Assembly (NCBI RefSeq): GCF_004791165.1
Contig: NZ_SRUZ01000013.1
Span: 1-64,000, forward strand
Length of the DNA: 64,000 bases
Origin: Mesorhizobium sp. M8A.F.Ca.ET.218.01.1.1
GTDB taxonomy: Bacteria > Pseudomonadota > Alphaproteobacteria > Rhizobiales > Rhizobiaceae
Direction: 5' to 3'
Below the pieces are notes generated by a model. The model saw nothing but the letters and a program-made list of their open reading frames with translations. It did no database searches and was not told the DNA's origin. Position 1 is the stretch's first letter, and each line of letters begins with the position of its first letter. The position numbers and the translations under genes were made by a program. Shown here in pieces: positions 29,012-36,682 of this stretch.

Positions 29012-30646
29012 ATGGGGATCGCTGACATGGCCACTCCCGAAACGATCCTCAGCGTCAAGGACCTGCGCGTGCGCTTCCGCACGCTCGACGGTGCCGTCGA
29101 AGCGGTCAAGGGCATCAACATCCATGTCAATGCCGGCGAAACCGTCGCAGTCGTGGGCGAATCCGGCTCCGGCAAGAGCCAGACGATGATGGCGGCGATG
29201 AGCCTGCTGGCCTCCAACGGCGAAGCGTCGGGCCATGTCGATTATCGCGGCCGCAATTTGCTCACATTGAGCAAGTCCGAGCTGAACAAGGTCCGCGGCC
29301 GCAAGATCAGCATGATCTTCCAGGAACCAATGACCTCGCTCGATCCGCTTTATTCGATCGGCAACCAGCTGATGGAGCCGATCCGCAGGCATCGCGGCCT
29401 TAGCGCCGCCGAAGCGCGTGAAGAGGCGCTCAAGCTGCTGCGGCTCGTCCATATTCCCGATCCGGAACGGCGGATGAAATCCTATCCGCACGAGATGTCC
29501 GGCGGCCAGCGCCAGCGCGTGATGATCGCCATGGCGCTCGCCAACGACCCCGACATCCTGATCGCCGACGAACCGACGACGGCACTCGACGTGACCATCC
29601 AGGCACAGATCCTGATGCTTCTGGCCGAGCTGCAGCGCAAGCTCGGCATGGCGATCGTCTTCATCACCCACGACCTCGGCATCGTGCGGCGCTTCGCCGA
29701 CCGGGTCTATGTCATGCGCCAGGGAGAGGTCGTCGAGGAAGGCGCGGCGGAAGCGATCTTCGCCAACCCGCAGCATGCCTACACCAAGATGCTGCTGGCG
29801 GCCGAGCCGACGGGAACCAAGGCACCTCCGCCCGCCAACGCGCCCGTGGTGCTCGAAGGCAGGAACGTCGAAGTCACATTCAGGATCGGCGGCGGGTTCC
29901 TGGCCGGCGAACCCCTGATGCTGCGGGCTGTCGATCACATCTCGATCCGGTTGCAACGCAACCAGACCATCGGCATCGTCGGCGAATCCGGATCGGGCAA
30001 ATCGACGCTCGGCCGAGCCTTGCTGCGGCTGTTGCCGAGCGATGGGCTCATCCGGTTCGGCGATCGCGACATTTCCACGGCCGACCGGCAGCAGATGCGG
30101 CCGCTGCGGCGCCAGATGCAGCTCGTCTTCCAGGATCCCTTCGGCTCGCTGTCGCCACGCATGACCGTCGGCCAGGTCATCACCGAAGGGCTGCTGGTGC
30201 ATGAACCGAACCTTTCGGGAAAGCAGCGCGACCAGCGCGCGGTCGAGGCGCTGCGCGAAGTCGGCCTCGACCCCAATGCCCGCAACCGCTACCCGCACGA
30301 ATTTTCCGGCGGACAACGGCAACGCATCGCCATTGCCCGCGCCATGATCCTGAAGCCCAAGATGGTCGTGCTGGACGAGCCGACCTCGGCGCTCGACCGC
30401 TCGGTGCAGAAACAGATCGTGGAATTGCTGCGCAAACTCCAGGCCGACCACGAACTGTCCTACCTGTTCATCAGCCACGATCTCGCGGTGGTGCGCGCCA
30501 TGGCCGACTACATCATCGTCATGAAGCAGGGCAAGATCGTCGAGGAGGGGCCGACCGAGGCCATCTTCAGCAACCCGCAAGCGCCTTATACGCAGACGCT
30601 GATGAACGCCGCGATCGACGTCACGCGGTTCCGGTTGAGCGCGTGA
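29012..30646 (+). CDS. oppDF: Oligopeptide ABC transporter, fused dual ATP-binding protein
   Basis: The 544-residue protein contains two complete ABC domains, equivalent to OppD and OppF. Walker A motifs are GESGSGKSQTM (about residues 46-56) and GESGSGKSTLG (about 325-335). Signatures are MSGGQRQRVMIAMA and FSGGQRQRIAIARA, and Walker B segments are LIADEPTTALD and VVLDEPTSALD. It powers peptide uptake through OppBC. An internal ATG at 29027, with GGGGA upstream, is an alternative start that removes only five residues. The fused form is common in rhizobia. Confidence 0.93.
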   Translation: MGIADMATPETILSVKDLRVRFRTLDGAVEAVKGINIHVNAGETVAVVGESGSGKSQTMMAAMSLLASNGEASGHVDYRGRNLLTLSKSELNKVRGRKISMIFQEPMTSLDPLYSIGNQLMEPIRRHRGLSAAEAREEALKLLRLVHIPDPERRMKSYPHEMSGGQRQRVMIAMALANDPDILIADEPTTALDVTIQAQILMLLAELQRKLGMAIVFITHDLGIVRRFADRVYVMRQGEVVEEGAAEAIFANPQHAYTKMLLAAEPTGTKAPPPANAPVVLEGRNVEVTFRIGGGFLAGEPLMLRAVDHISIRLQRNQTIGIVGESGSGKSTLGRALLRLLPSDGLIRFGDRDISTADRQQMRPLRRQMQLVFQDPFGSLSPRMTVGQVITEGLLVHEPNLSGKQRDQRAVEALREVGLDPNARNRYPHEFSGGQRQRIAIARAMILKPKMVVLDEPTSALDRSVQKQIVELLRKLQADHELSYLFISHDLAVVRAMADYIIVMKQGKIVEEGPTEAIFSNPQAPYTQTLMNAAIDVTRFRLSA

Positions 30647-30674
30647 TGAGCCGCTGCAGGTAAGGCCCGTTCGC

Positions 30675-31019
30675 TCAGCCCGCCGAACTCGCGCACTTGT
30701 GTGCGCGCATGGCGACAGCGGCATCCTGCTGTTGCTTCAACCGGTCGATCCTGGCCGTTTCACGATTGGCGACCGCCGTCTTCACGCGCGATCCGCCAAG
30801 CAGCCAGCGCGGCACGCTGGTGTTGGCGACCTTGCCGCGGGTGATCGCGGTTTGCGAGATGTCGCTCGCGCTGCTTCCCACGGCGCTGTTAAGCTCGGTG
30901 CAGCTCATGCTCTCGTATTTGGCCGGATCGGCCCTTCCGCCGATCGTCCCGCATCCGCCAACCAGGAGCATGGCAGCCAGAAGAACCGGTGCTGACCCTG
31001 TTGTTGAGATCAAATTCAT
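30675..31019 (-). CDS. Small predicted lipoprotein of unknown function
   Basis: The product (114 residues) begins MNLISTTGSAPVLLAAMLL followed by the lipobox VGGC (Cys at about residue 23), so it should be lipid-anchored. The mature part has the family-like segment SMSCTELNSAVGSSASD, a basic middle and a Lys/Gln-rich helix near the C terminus. The upstream in-frame start (31055) would bury the signal peptide and is rejected. I do not recognise a function. It is the first of several small envelope or stress-type genes here and shows no EcfG-like promoter. Confidence 0.6.
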   Translation of the reverse strand: MNLISTTGSAPVLLAAMLLVGGCGTIGGRADPAKYESMSCTELNSAVGSSASDISQTAITRGKVANTSVPRWLLGGSRVKTAVANRETARIDRLKQQQDAAVAMRAHKCASSAG

Positions 31020-31156
31020 ATTCGCGTCCGGTTCGCCGTGTGCCGGCCCCCTCATATTCGTCGGTCAAACTAGCGCGGATGCCCTTTTCGTCAAAGTTTG
31101 ACCGGCCGGCCGGCTCTGCGCTGGTTACCGGCCCGTCTCACTGTCGTCGAAAATTC

Positions 31157-31606
31157 TTACGCTGCTTCGGCGGCCAATCCGGTCATGGGGACACAACCGC
31201 CGCCGAGCACCATTTGGGCAATGTCGGCCGCGTTGTCATCGACATGGGCTGTCACCAGCACGATCCCTTCGCCGACACTGCGGCGCTCCGGCCTTCTGGC
31301 GGTCGCGACCAAGGGTCCGAGCAAGCCGCCGAGGGCGCAGCCGCAGAACGTGCCTGTCAGGGCCATCGCCGACAGGCCGGTTGCGAAAGGATTGATGCCG
31401 TAAGCAGCAAAAGCGCCCAGGCACGCCAACAGCCCGGCGGCAGCGCCAAGCATGACTGCCGGAGATTTCAGGACACCGATTTCGTCGTGGTAGGGCCCGA
31501 TAATGGCGATCTGTACGCGCGGAACCCCGGCCGCCAAAAGGTTGCCGGCGATCCGGGTCGCTTCGGGATGGGATTCAAAAAGCCTGCTGATTGTTGGCAT
31601 GGTCAT
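31157..31606 (-). CDS. Conserved hypothetical membrane protein, stress-protein-like
   Basis: The 149-residue product starts MTMPTISRLFESHPEATRI and has two glycine-rich hydrophobic segments (about residues 50-70 and 80-100) flanked by short soluble parts. The layout recalls YflT/17M-type heat-induced stress proteins, in which a soluble fold is interrupted by a glycine-zipper hairpin, but I cannot identify it firmly. Its start overlaps the stop of the upstream 76-residue gene by four bases (ATGA), so both are served by the EcfG-like promoter at 31878-31902. Confidence 0.6.
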   Translation of the reverse strand: MTMPTISRLFESHPEATRIAGNLLAAGVPRVQIAIIGPYHDEIGVLKSPAVMLGAAAGLLACLGAFAAYGINPFATGLSAMALTGTFCGCALGGLLGPLVATARRPERRSVGEGIVLVTAHVDDNAADIAQMVLGGGCVPMTGLAAEAA

Positions 31607-31833
31607 TCAGGACGTGTCGTGTCCGTCAGCGCGTCGGTAACGAAGGATGCGGCGATCAAGTCGTCGCCATCGATCCGGCCTTGACCGTCCTCCATTACCG
31701 CCGCGACCTTTTGGAAGGTCTTGATTTCGCCCTCGGTGATCCGCGCGCTGCGCATCCTGCTCCGGAGGTCTGCCACGCGCAGCTGCAAGATATCGGATCT
31801 TGCGTCTTCACGATTCGAGATTGTGCTGGTCAT
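31603..31833 (-). CDS. Conserved hypothetical small protein
   Basis: The 76-residue soluble product begins MTSTISNREDARSDILQLRV and is rich in charged residues, with no membrane segment and no recognised motif. It heads a two-gene leftward unit with the membrane protein at 31157-31606. A GGAAC-N16-AGTT promoter ends about 45 bases before its start, so induction by the general stress response is likely. Function unknown. Confidence 0.55.
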   Translation of the reverse strand: MTSTISNREDARSDILQLRVADLRSRMRSARITEGEIKTFQKVAAVMEDGQGRIDGDDLIAASFVTDALTDTTRPE

Positions 31834-31877
31834 TTATTCCGTCTCGTTTTTTGATGGTCCTCGCGCCCAATCAACCG

Positions 31878-31902
31878 AACTTGGAGCGCGGGCAAACGTT
31901 CC
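31878..31902 (-). promoter_or_regulatory. EcfG-like promoter for the 31833-31157 unit
   Basis: On the minus strand GGAAC, sixteen bases, then AGTT. The alphaproteobacterial general-stress sigma factor EcfG/RpoE2 recognises GGAAC-N16-17-CGTT with GTT the best-conserved downstream part, so there is one mismatch. It lies 45 bases upstream of the 76-residue gene. Confidence 0.55.
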
Positions 31903-31981
31903 CGGTTAGGGCTTCGGTCTGGTAAGGCGCGGGACTTAAGTCTTGCACCAGGACGCAATGGTCTTGCCGGGCGCGGAACCC

Positions 31982-32006
31982 GGAACGGCCGCTGATTGCC
32001 GCCGTT
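31982..32006 (+). promoter_or_regulatory. EcfG promoter, consensus match
   Basis: GGAAC (31982-31986), exactly sixteen bases, then CGTT (32003-32006): a full match to the general-stress consensus. Transcription would begin near 32013, about 24 bases before the 30-residue membrane peptide gene, whose GGGAGGAAG ribosome-binding site falls in that leader. Confidence 0.75.
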
Positions 32007-32036
32007 TGTCCGCTAGCAGATTGTGGGAGGAAGCCG

Positions 32037-32129
32037 ATGGAGAAGAGTGTTGACCAGGCGCGTTGGTTGCTCGCACCGATCTTCGCGACGGCCATCACTT
32101 TCATGGTGGCCGCAATAGTCCTCGGCTAA
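32037..32129 (+). CDS. Small single-span membrane peptide (30 residues)
   Basis: The product starts MEKSVDQARWLLAPIFATA and continues as one hydrophobic helix to the end (residues about 9-29). It is very short, but GGGAGGAAG lies five bases before the ATG and a consensus EcfG promoter lies about 30 bases upstream, so expression is well supported. A stress-induced membrane peptide is the natural reading. No family is recognised. The following 282 bases to the His-rich gene show no other gene. Confidence 0.6.
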   Translation: MEKSVDQARWLLAPIFATAITFMVAAIVLG

Positions 32130-32411
32130 CCTCCTCGCACATCGGCGCAATCCAGTCCCTTCCTGCGCTGACAGGGTTCGCTCGCTCTTCCAAGTGGCGA
32201 GCGAACCCTGGATTTGGCACAAACCCTGGCTGGACTGGCCAGCGTCGGGAAAATTGCCTGACCCGAGCCGAGCTTCCATAACTTACCAGCGGTGATGGGG
32301 TATTCAGGACTGGCACGGTCCACTGCGCCTGGATTTTCAGCCGCGCATAGCGTGCCAGGGAAAGTCATCTGGTGGCCAGGCTTGATCGAGAGCCGGGCCA
32401 CCAGTCGGTAA

Positions 32412-32702
32412 TCAGTAACCGCCGTTTTCGATCACCACCGGGTGGTGGTGACGGTGGGTGGAGATGGAGCCGGTGACGACAACGGCATCCCGATCCTGCC
32501 GATAATGATGCCGGCGACCATGGTCGTAGAACGCAATCGTTCCGTGGTGACGGTGATGAAGCCGCTGACCTTCCTCGTTGATGATCCTGACCTGGTTGTG
32601 ATGTCGATGATGGGTCGTGACGACAACGTCCGCCTCAGCGGCCGAAGCCAAAGCGGGCAATCCCATCGAAAGCGCCAAAGCGCACATGATCATTGTTTTC
32701 AC
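32412..32702 (-). CDS. Histidine-rich periplasmic protein
   Basis: The 96-residue product has a signal peptide (MKTMIMCALALSMGLPALAS, cleavage after ASAA near residue 22). The mature part is very rich in histidine, in clusters such as THHRHHN, RLHHRHHG, GRRHHY and STHRHHHP. This suggests binding of Zn, Cu or Ni, or acid buffering in the periplasm. It has no enzymatic motif that I recognise. A GGAAC-N16-AGTT promoter lies 42 bases upstream on the same strand, which links it to the general stress response. Confidence 0.6.
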   Translation of the reverse strand: MKTMIMCALALSMGLPALASAAEADVVVTTHHRHHNQVRIINEEGQRLHHRHHGTIAFYDHGRRHHYRQDRDAVVVTGSISTHRHHHPVVIENGGY

Positions 32703-32743
32703 TGCAATTTCTCCATTGCCTTGATTAGCCCTTCCTTGGATAC

Positions 32744-32768
32744 AACTGCCGCTGACCCCTTTGGTTCC
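32744..32768 (-). promoter_or_regulatory. EcfG-like promoter for the histidine-rich gene
   Basis: The minus strand reads GGAAC, sixteen bases, AGTT, with one mismatch to GGAAC-N16-CGTT. It ends 42 bases before the start codon of the histidine-rich protein and has the same mismatch as the promoter at 31878-31902. Confidence 0.5.
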
Positions 32769-32929
32769 GGGTTTCCCGGGACAGGCGGGGACGTGCGGCA
32801 GGTCGAAGGGCGGCTATGGCGTCGCTAGCCAAGGATGCAAAAACCGCAACATTTAGCCACCGCCCCCTAGCCATCCTCATGCCACGGCTAGTCGCGGCAT
32901 CGCGTTCTCTACGGTTTCACTCAGGCTGC

Positions 32930-32954
32930 GGAACATTAGGAGGGTCTAACTGTT
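32930..32954 (+). promoter_or_regulatory. EcfG-like promoter for the 24-residue peptide gene
   Basis: GGAAC (32930-32934), sixteen bases, then TGTT (32951-32954). The invariant GTT is kept and only the preceding C differs. The leader to the start codon would be about 105 bases. Confidence 0.5.
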
Positions 32955-33068
32955 CTATCTCCGCGGCAGGCATCACAATTGAGGTCTGCTGAAGATCAGT
33001 CGGCAAAGGCTGATCGGCCCGTGTCCTCCGCCAGAGGCGCGGGCTCACCAGGCAACAGGAGAGAGACT

Positions 33069-33143
33069 ATGAACAATATCATTTGGCTCGTTGGAGCGGT
33101 GGTCATCGTCATTGCGATATTGAGCTTCTTCGGCCTCCGTTAG
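33069..33143 (+). CDS. Small single-span membrane peptide (24 residues)
   Basis: The product starts MNNIIWLVGAVVIVIAIL and ends SFFGLR: one hydrophobic helix with a basic C terminus. GGAGAGAG precedes the ATG by four bases, and an EcfG-like promoter lies about 115 bases upstream. I recall very similar short peptides annotated in other rhizobia, which supports a real gene. Its role is unknown; membrane stress adaptation is an inference from the promoter. Confidence 0.55.
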   Translation: MNNIIWLVGAVVIVIAILSFFGLR

Positions 33144-33373
33144 GCGCCGCGCGCCATGCCCTGTCGGAGTGTGATCCGTGGCAGCGACGCCGCGAACACT
33201 CCCCGCAGATTGACCGGCACGATGCAGGAACCTCGGTGCTCATGCGTCATGCGAGGAAAGGGATTTCGTGTCCGTTCCCCGCGCTGAGGGAAAAGGCATC
33301 AGCCTGGACGCAGGCCTATCAGGTGAATCGCCGATTGCGCCAAAGTCGGGATGCGCTAATACATTGTTCTTTC

Positions 33374-33420
33374 TGGTCGGAGTGGCAGGATTTGAACCTG
33401 CGACCCCCTCGTCCCGAACG
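33374..33420 (-). other. Attachment core: 3' half of tRNA-Pro (CGG) at the left end of the ICE
   Basis: Read on the minus strand, the 47 bases match the tRNA-Pro gene from the 5' side of the anticodon stem (CGTTCGGGACGAG, anticodon CGG), through the T arm (GGTTCAAATCC), to CCA at 33374-33376. The 5' half (acceptor, D arm and most of the anticodon stem) is absent: the bases beyond 33420 do not pair. This is the duplicated core left when a tyrosine recombinase inserts an element into a tRNA gene. The intact tRNA-Pro is predicted at the far right end of the element, outside the window. It is not a functional tRNA. The flanking stretch 33144-33488 holds no gene. Confidence 0.8.
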
Positions 33421-33488
33421 GGCGGGTTAGGCAGCAAAAGCCCGGATTTCCGCCATTTCTGGTGTCGTCTGAAGGCCAATGTTCACGT

Positions 33489-34799
33489 TTATTTCCGGTA
33501 TATCTGTGGGGTAACTGTGGGGTAGCTGGAAATGTTCTCCTTCTGTGCCGCGCGCGTGCTGACTGTCGTTTTGGGCAGGTTTCGCATCCGTGACTTGGAG
33601 ACGATTGCCTCAGCGGCCTGGGCCTGAAAATCGGGGTGATGATGGCCATAAGTCTGAATGAGCACTTGAACGCTCATACCGAGGTATCCGGCCGCTGCCC
33701 AGGGATCGGAACCGCGCTGCATCAGCCAGGTCGCGGCCGTGTGGCGGAAAACGTGCGGGGTGATGTCTGTGCGGAAGACGCGCCGGGCGCTGCCGTGCGG
33801 TGTCGCAACCTCCTCATACCAGCCAAGTCCGGCTGCCTCGACCACCGAGCGGAAGGCCTTCTTGATCGACTGCACCGGTTTGCCGTTCCACTCGACCACG
33901 TAGTCATGGGCGATCATGCGGCCAATGCTGGCGCTTTTTCCGCGGCCCTTGGTCTTGATCTCCAGCGGTGTGCTCGCCCATCGGCGCACATGTGCCAGGA
34001 GGCGATCAGGCAGCCTGACGGGCGGTTGACGCTTCTTGGTCTCGCGGCGACCGCTGGCACGGCGGTAGAAAACGCCGCGTTCGGTGTCGACATGTCCCGC
34101 ACCATCCGTCCGCCGGACGGCCGCGCCGCAGATCGCGGCCGAGCGCGTGCCGGTGTAGAGAGCGACCAGGATGAAGCGCGCGACGTGGCGTGCGGTGCGA
34201 CGATCGCTTGGCCTACCCTTCCATGACTGGCGCATGCGCCACGCGGCGCGAAGCAGGGCGGCTGCCTCGTCGCGGGTCAGCCAGCGGTCGCGCGGTGCTG
34301 CCTTCGCGGGCAGCACAATTGCCGGCGCAGAAGTTATATAGCCTTCGCGATGATAATGGTTCAGCGCCGCTCTCAAATCCTCCAACTGACGCCTGGCGGC
34401 AGCGCCCTTGCCGTGTGCCTTGGCGTAATCCCGACACATCTTGCCATCGATGTCGCCGATTTTTTTGTCGCCGAACCACGTTAGAACAACGATCAGCCGT
34501 TCGGCGGTTTCCTTCGGCTTGGCGTGCGAGGGCGCGACGTCGGTAAGGTATACGCTTACGGCGTCTGCTATCGAGACCGTGGCGGAATCACGACCGCGCT
34601 CGCGGGCCGGTCGGTATTTTTCGGTAATGTGACTGGCGAGCCGCTTTTCAGCGCGTTCGCGTTCGCCAGTGCCGCCGCAAGCGCTGAGGAAGGTTGCGCC
34701 GTCGCGGATGAACCAGCCGGCTGCGTTGCGGAGCTTTCCGTCCACCCTTCTGCTTTCGGCGCGCCACACAAGGCGCGCCCCTTTCGACGTCCGCGGCAT
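33489..34799 (-). CDS. int: Tyrosine-type site-specific integrase of the ICE
   Basis: The 436-residue recombinase has an N-terminal arm-binding and SAM-like region and a C-terminal catalytic domain. The first catalytic Arg is in YTGTRSAAICGA (about residue 217), the HxxR motif in HVFRHTAATWLM (His about 349), and the nucleophilic Tyr in QTYGHHHPD (about 384). It would insert and, with a directionality factor, excise the element at tRNA-Pro, whose 3' half lies 69 bases beyond the stop codon. Its first 231 coding bases are overlapped in another frame by the upstream excisionase-like gene, which is unusually long for coupled genes. Confidence 0.92.
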   Translation of the reverse strand: MPRTSKGARLVWRAESRRVDGKLRNAAGWFIRDGATFLSACGGTGERERAEKRLASHITEKYRPARERGRDSATVSIADAVSVYLTDVAPSHAKPKETAERLIVVLTWFGDKKIGDIDGKMCRDYAKAHGKGAAARRQLEDLRAALNHYHREGYITSAPAIVLPAKAAPRDRWLTRDEAAALLRAAWRMRQSWKGRPSDRRTARHVARFILVALYTGTRSAAICGAAVRRTDGAGHVDTERGVFYRRASGRRETKKRQPPVRLPDRLLAHVRRWASTPLEIKTKGRGKSASIGRMIAHDYVVEWNGKPVQSIKKAFRSVVEAAGLGWYEEVATPHGSARRVFRTDITPHVFRHTAATWLMQRGSDPWAAAGYLGMSVQVLIQTYGHHHPDFQAQAAEAIVSKSRMRNLPKTTVSTRAAQKENISSYPTVTPQIYRK

Positions 34800-34990
34800 A
34801 GTTCTCTCATTTCTGCGATCGCTGCCAAAGTGACGTATTCCTTGCCAGCAATCAACTCTGTCTGAAGACGGCCAGCATCTCGTTCTTTTCGTAGACCTGC
34901 CGCACCCATAGAGCCGTCCGGAAAGGCGATTTCGGCAGCTATGTTAATTCGTAGGGGCGTACGGTCGTCCAACTGCTCTGTAATGCTCAT
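34568..34990 (-). CDS. Excisionase-like small protein overlapping int
   Basis: The 140-residue product has an N-terminal part with AAEIAFPDGSMGAAGLRKE and IAGKEYVTLAAIAEMREL, which reads like a winged-helix/AlpA-type DNA-binding fold that I associate with integrase-adjacent genes in rhizobia. The C-terminal 77 residues, rich in Ala, Ser and Pro, are encoded inside the integrase gene in another frame. GAAAGG lies six bases upstream of the ATG. It could be a recombination directionality factor or an int regulator. An rdfS-like gene lies separately at 46843, so the element may carry two such factors. Confidence 0.55.
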   Translation of the reverse strand: MSITEQLDDRTPLRINIAAEIAFPDGSMGAAGLRKERDAGRLQTELIAGKEYVTLAAIAEMRELCRGRRKGRALCGAPKAEGWTESSATQPAGSSATAQPSSALAAALANANALKSGSPVTLPKNTDRPASAVVIPPRSR

Positions 34991-35323
34991 TGCTTGCCTT
35001 TCGGGGAGACATTGGAAAACAAGCTGATCGTCATCGCATAGAGCTTACTTAGGCGATCATCCGGTCGGAATGTACGGATCCAAGGGCGATGTGTGAATGA
35101 CATCAAATCTATTCTGCGGTGATTGGGACACCCTGGCGTAGAAATCGGCGGTGCATACAATAACCATCGTCAATTTCAGATCGGATGAGTATTCGCTCGA
35201 ATGTGAATATATCGGCTGCGTCGCAGCAAAAAAGTTGGGTCGGCGACAAGGGACTCTCGAAGGAGCGCGAATATTGCGGCCCGACATCCTGAGACAAGAG
35301 AGTGAGAGTTTGGATGAGCTTCC
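34991..35323. other. Intergenic region between the xis-like gene and the DUF932 leader
   Basis: No reading frame here has both a ribosome-binding site and protein-like composition. It separates the leftward xis-like/int pair from the rightward DUF932 gene, so it should carry their divergent promoters and possibly directionality-factor binding sites, but no specific box was identified. Confidence 0.4.
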
Positions 35324-35370
35324 GTGACGGGCTGATAGCTGGGAGAGTGGCTCCCGGCGCCCGTCATGGA
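35324..35370 (+). ncRNA. Structured 5' leader of the DUF932 gene (copy A)
   Basis: GTGACGGG (35324-35331) pairs with CCCGTCAT (35360-35367), closing a stem that presents GAGAGTGGCT (35343-35352) inside an inner GGGAG/CTCCC hairpin. The leader ends nine bases before the ATG. The same outer stem and the same GAGAGTGGCT occur before the ParB-like gene (36683-36727), with different inner-stem bases, which suggests a conserved cis-acting RNA. Confidence 0.5.
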
Positions 35371-35378
35371 GACGACCC

Positions 35379-36569
35379 ATGACACAAGTTTTGGACGCCA
35401 CCCGGGATCGTTCGGGCGGATATAAGGTGGATGTGAGCCGCGGCGAGCGGATTGGCCGCGTATCCTCGGAATGGTTTTCGCGGCCGGCCGATGAGCGCTA
35501 CCTGTCTTTGTCGGAGCTATTCGCCGCGGTGCAGATCCGGACCGAGCGCAGCCGGACGAGGACGGTGGACAGCGCGGCTATTCGGGTGGAGGCAAGCCGA
35601 GACGATGCCGAACGCCTATCGCTGGTGCTGCCAGGCAAGGACACGCCCATTATCCCGACCCATTGGAGCTTTGGCCAACTCGCGAGCCTCGTTGGCGCCC
35701 CGACGGCCTATCTGCGCCAGCTTCCAGCACCGCTCGCCGGGATTAATTTGCAGTACGGCCTGGCGTCCCACCGCGCCGAGCAGGTGAAGACGCTCGAGAC
35801 CGAGGATGGTCGCATCGAGCTGCGCGCGCTCACCGGCCCGGACTACGGCCGCATCTTCGACCATGAACTCGTCGCCGCCGTGCAGCGTATCGCCGGCAAC
35901 GGCACCGGCGACACCCGGTGGAAAGTGCCCGGCGTACTTGAATGGTCCACCGGCGTCTACCATCCTCACGTCGACGTCACGAAGGACACTACGACGCTCT
36001 ATGCCTCCGACCGCGACGTCTTCCTTTTTCTGGTCGACGACCTCAACCCGATCGAGGCTGGGCGGCTCCCGGATGGCTCGCCCGATCTCTATTTCCGCGG
36101 CTTCTACTGTTGGAACTCGGAGGTCGGCGCCAAGACGCTCGGCATAGCGAGCTTCTACCTCCGCGCCGTCTGCCAGAACCGCAATCTCTGGGGTGTTGAA
36201 GGTTTCGAGGAGATTACCATCCGCCATTCGAAATACGCTGCATCGCGTTTCGCGCACGAGGCCGCACCGGCGCTGGCACGCTTCGCCAACTCCTCGTCAG
36301 TGCCCTTCGTCAACGGCATCAAGGCGGCGCGGGAGCGGATCGTCGCCCGCACCGATGAGGACCGCTGCGACTTCCTGCGCAAGCGCGGCTTCTCCAAAGC
36401 CGAGGCGGCGAAGATCATTGAGACGGTGCTGGCCGAGGAAGGGCGTAAGCCTGAAAGCGTGTTCGACTTCGTGCAGGGCATCACGGCGGTAGCGCGCGAC
36501 AAGGCTCATCAGGATGCTCGGCTCGATCTGGAGGCGCGGGCGAAGAAACTGCTCGACCGAGCGGCGTGA
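35379..36569 (+). CDS. DUF932 domain protein
   Basis: The 396-residue product fits the DUF932 family common on plasmids, phages and ICEs. Recognisable parts are RALTGPDYGRIFDHELV (about residues 150-166), FLFLVDDLNPIEAG, the aromatic FRGFYCWNSEVGAKTLG, and FYLRAVCQNRNLWG. Biochemical function is not established to my knowledge. Gene order with a ParB-like protein, a Toprim protein and a DUF2493 protein points to maintenance or replication of mobile DNA. The structured leader described at 35324-35370 and a ParB-type neighbour 172 bases downstream suggest co-regulation. Confidence 0.75.
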   Translation: MTQVLDATRDRSGGYKVDVSRGERIGRVSSEWFSRPADERYLSLSELFAAVQIRTERSRTRTVDSAAIRVEASRDDAERLSLVLPGKDTPIIPTHWSFGQLASLVGAPTAYLRQLPAPLAGINLQYGLASHRAEQVKTLETEDGRIELRALTGPDYGRIFDHELVAAVQRIAGNGTGDTRWKVPGVLEWSTGVYHPHVDVTKDTTTLYASDRDVFLFLVDDLNPIEAGRLPDGSPDLYFRGFYCWNSEVGAKTLGIASFYLRAVCQNRNLWGVEGFEEITIRHSKYAASRFAHEAAPALARFANSSSVPFVNGIKAARERIVARTDEDRCDFLRKRGFSKAEAAKIIETVLAEEGRKPESVFDFVQGITAVARDKAHQDARLDLEARAKKLLDRAA

Positions 36570-36682
36570 GTTTCGGGTGCCGGAGATGCGAACGCAGTCT
36601 CCAGCTTCGTTGCTTCGCGTCCTTCTACTTCTTCGTCGTTCCGCGGCGCCGCCTCAAGAGTCAGAGGGCGGCGCTGCGCTTC

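Larger units (their letters stand above)
32703..33068. other. Intergenic region with two divergent EcfG-like promoters
   Basis: This 366-base stretch holds no convincing gene. It contains the leftward promoter at 32744-32768, the rightward promoter at 32930-32954 and the GGAGAGAG ribosome-binding site of the 24-residue peptide gene near its right end. Confidence 0.5.

Noticed and set aside
28769..30724. A 651-codon open frame on the minus strand
   Set aside because: Antisense to the fused OppDF ATPase with two complete ABC domains; no start signal and no family features.
33374..33454. A functional tRNA-Pro gene
   Set aside because: Only the 3' half is present; the bases that should form the acceptor, D arm and 5' anticodon stem do not match or pair.
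35057..35401. A 114-codon minus-strand frame upstream of the DUF932 gene
   Set aside because: It runs through the structured leader and lacks a ribosome-binding site and protein-like composition.
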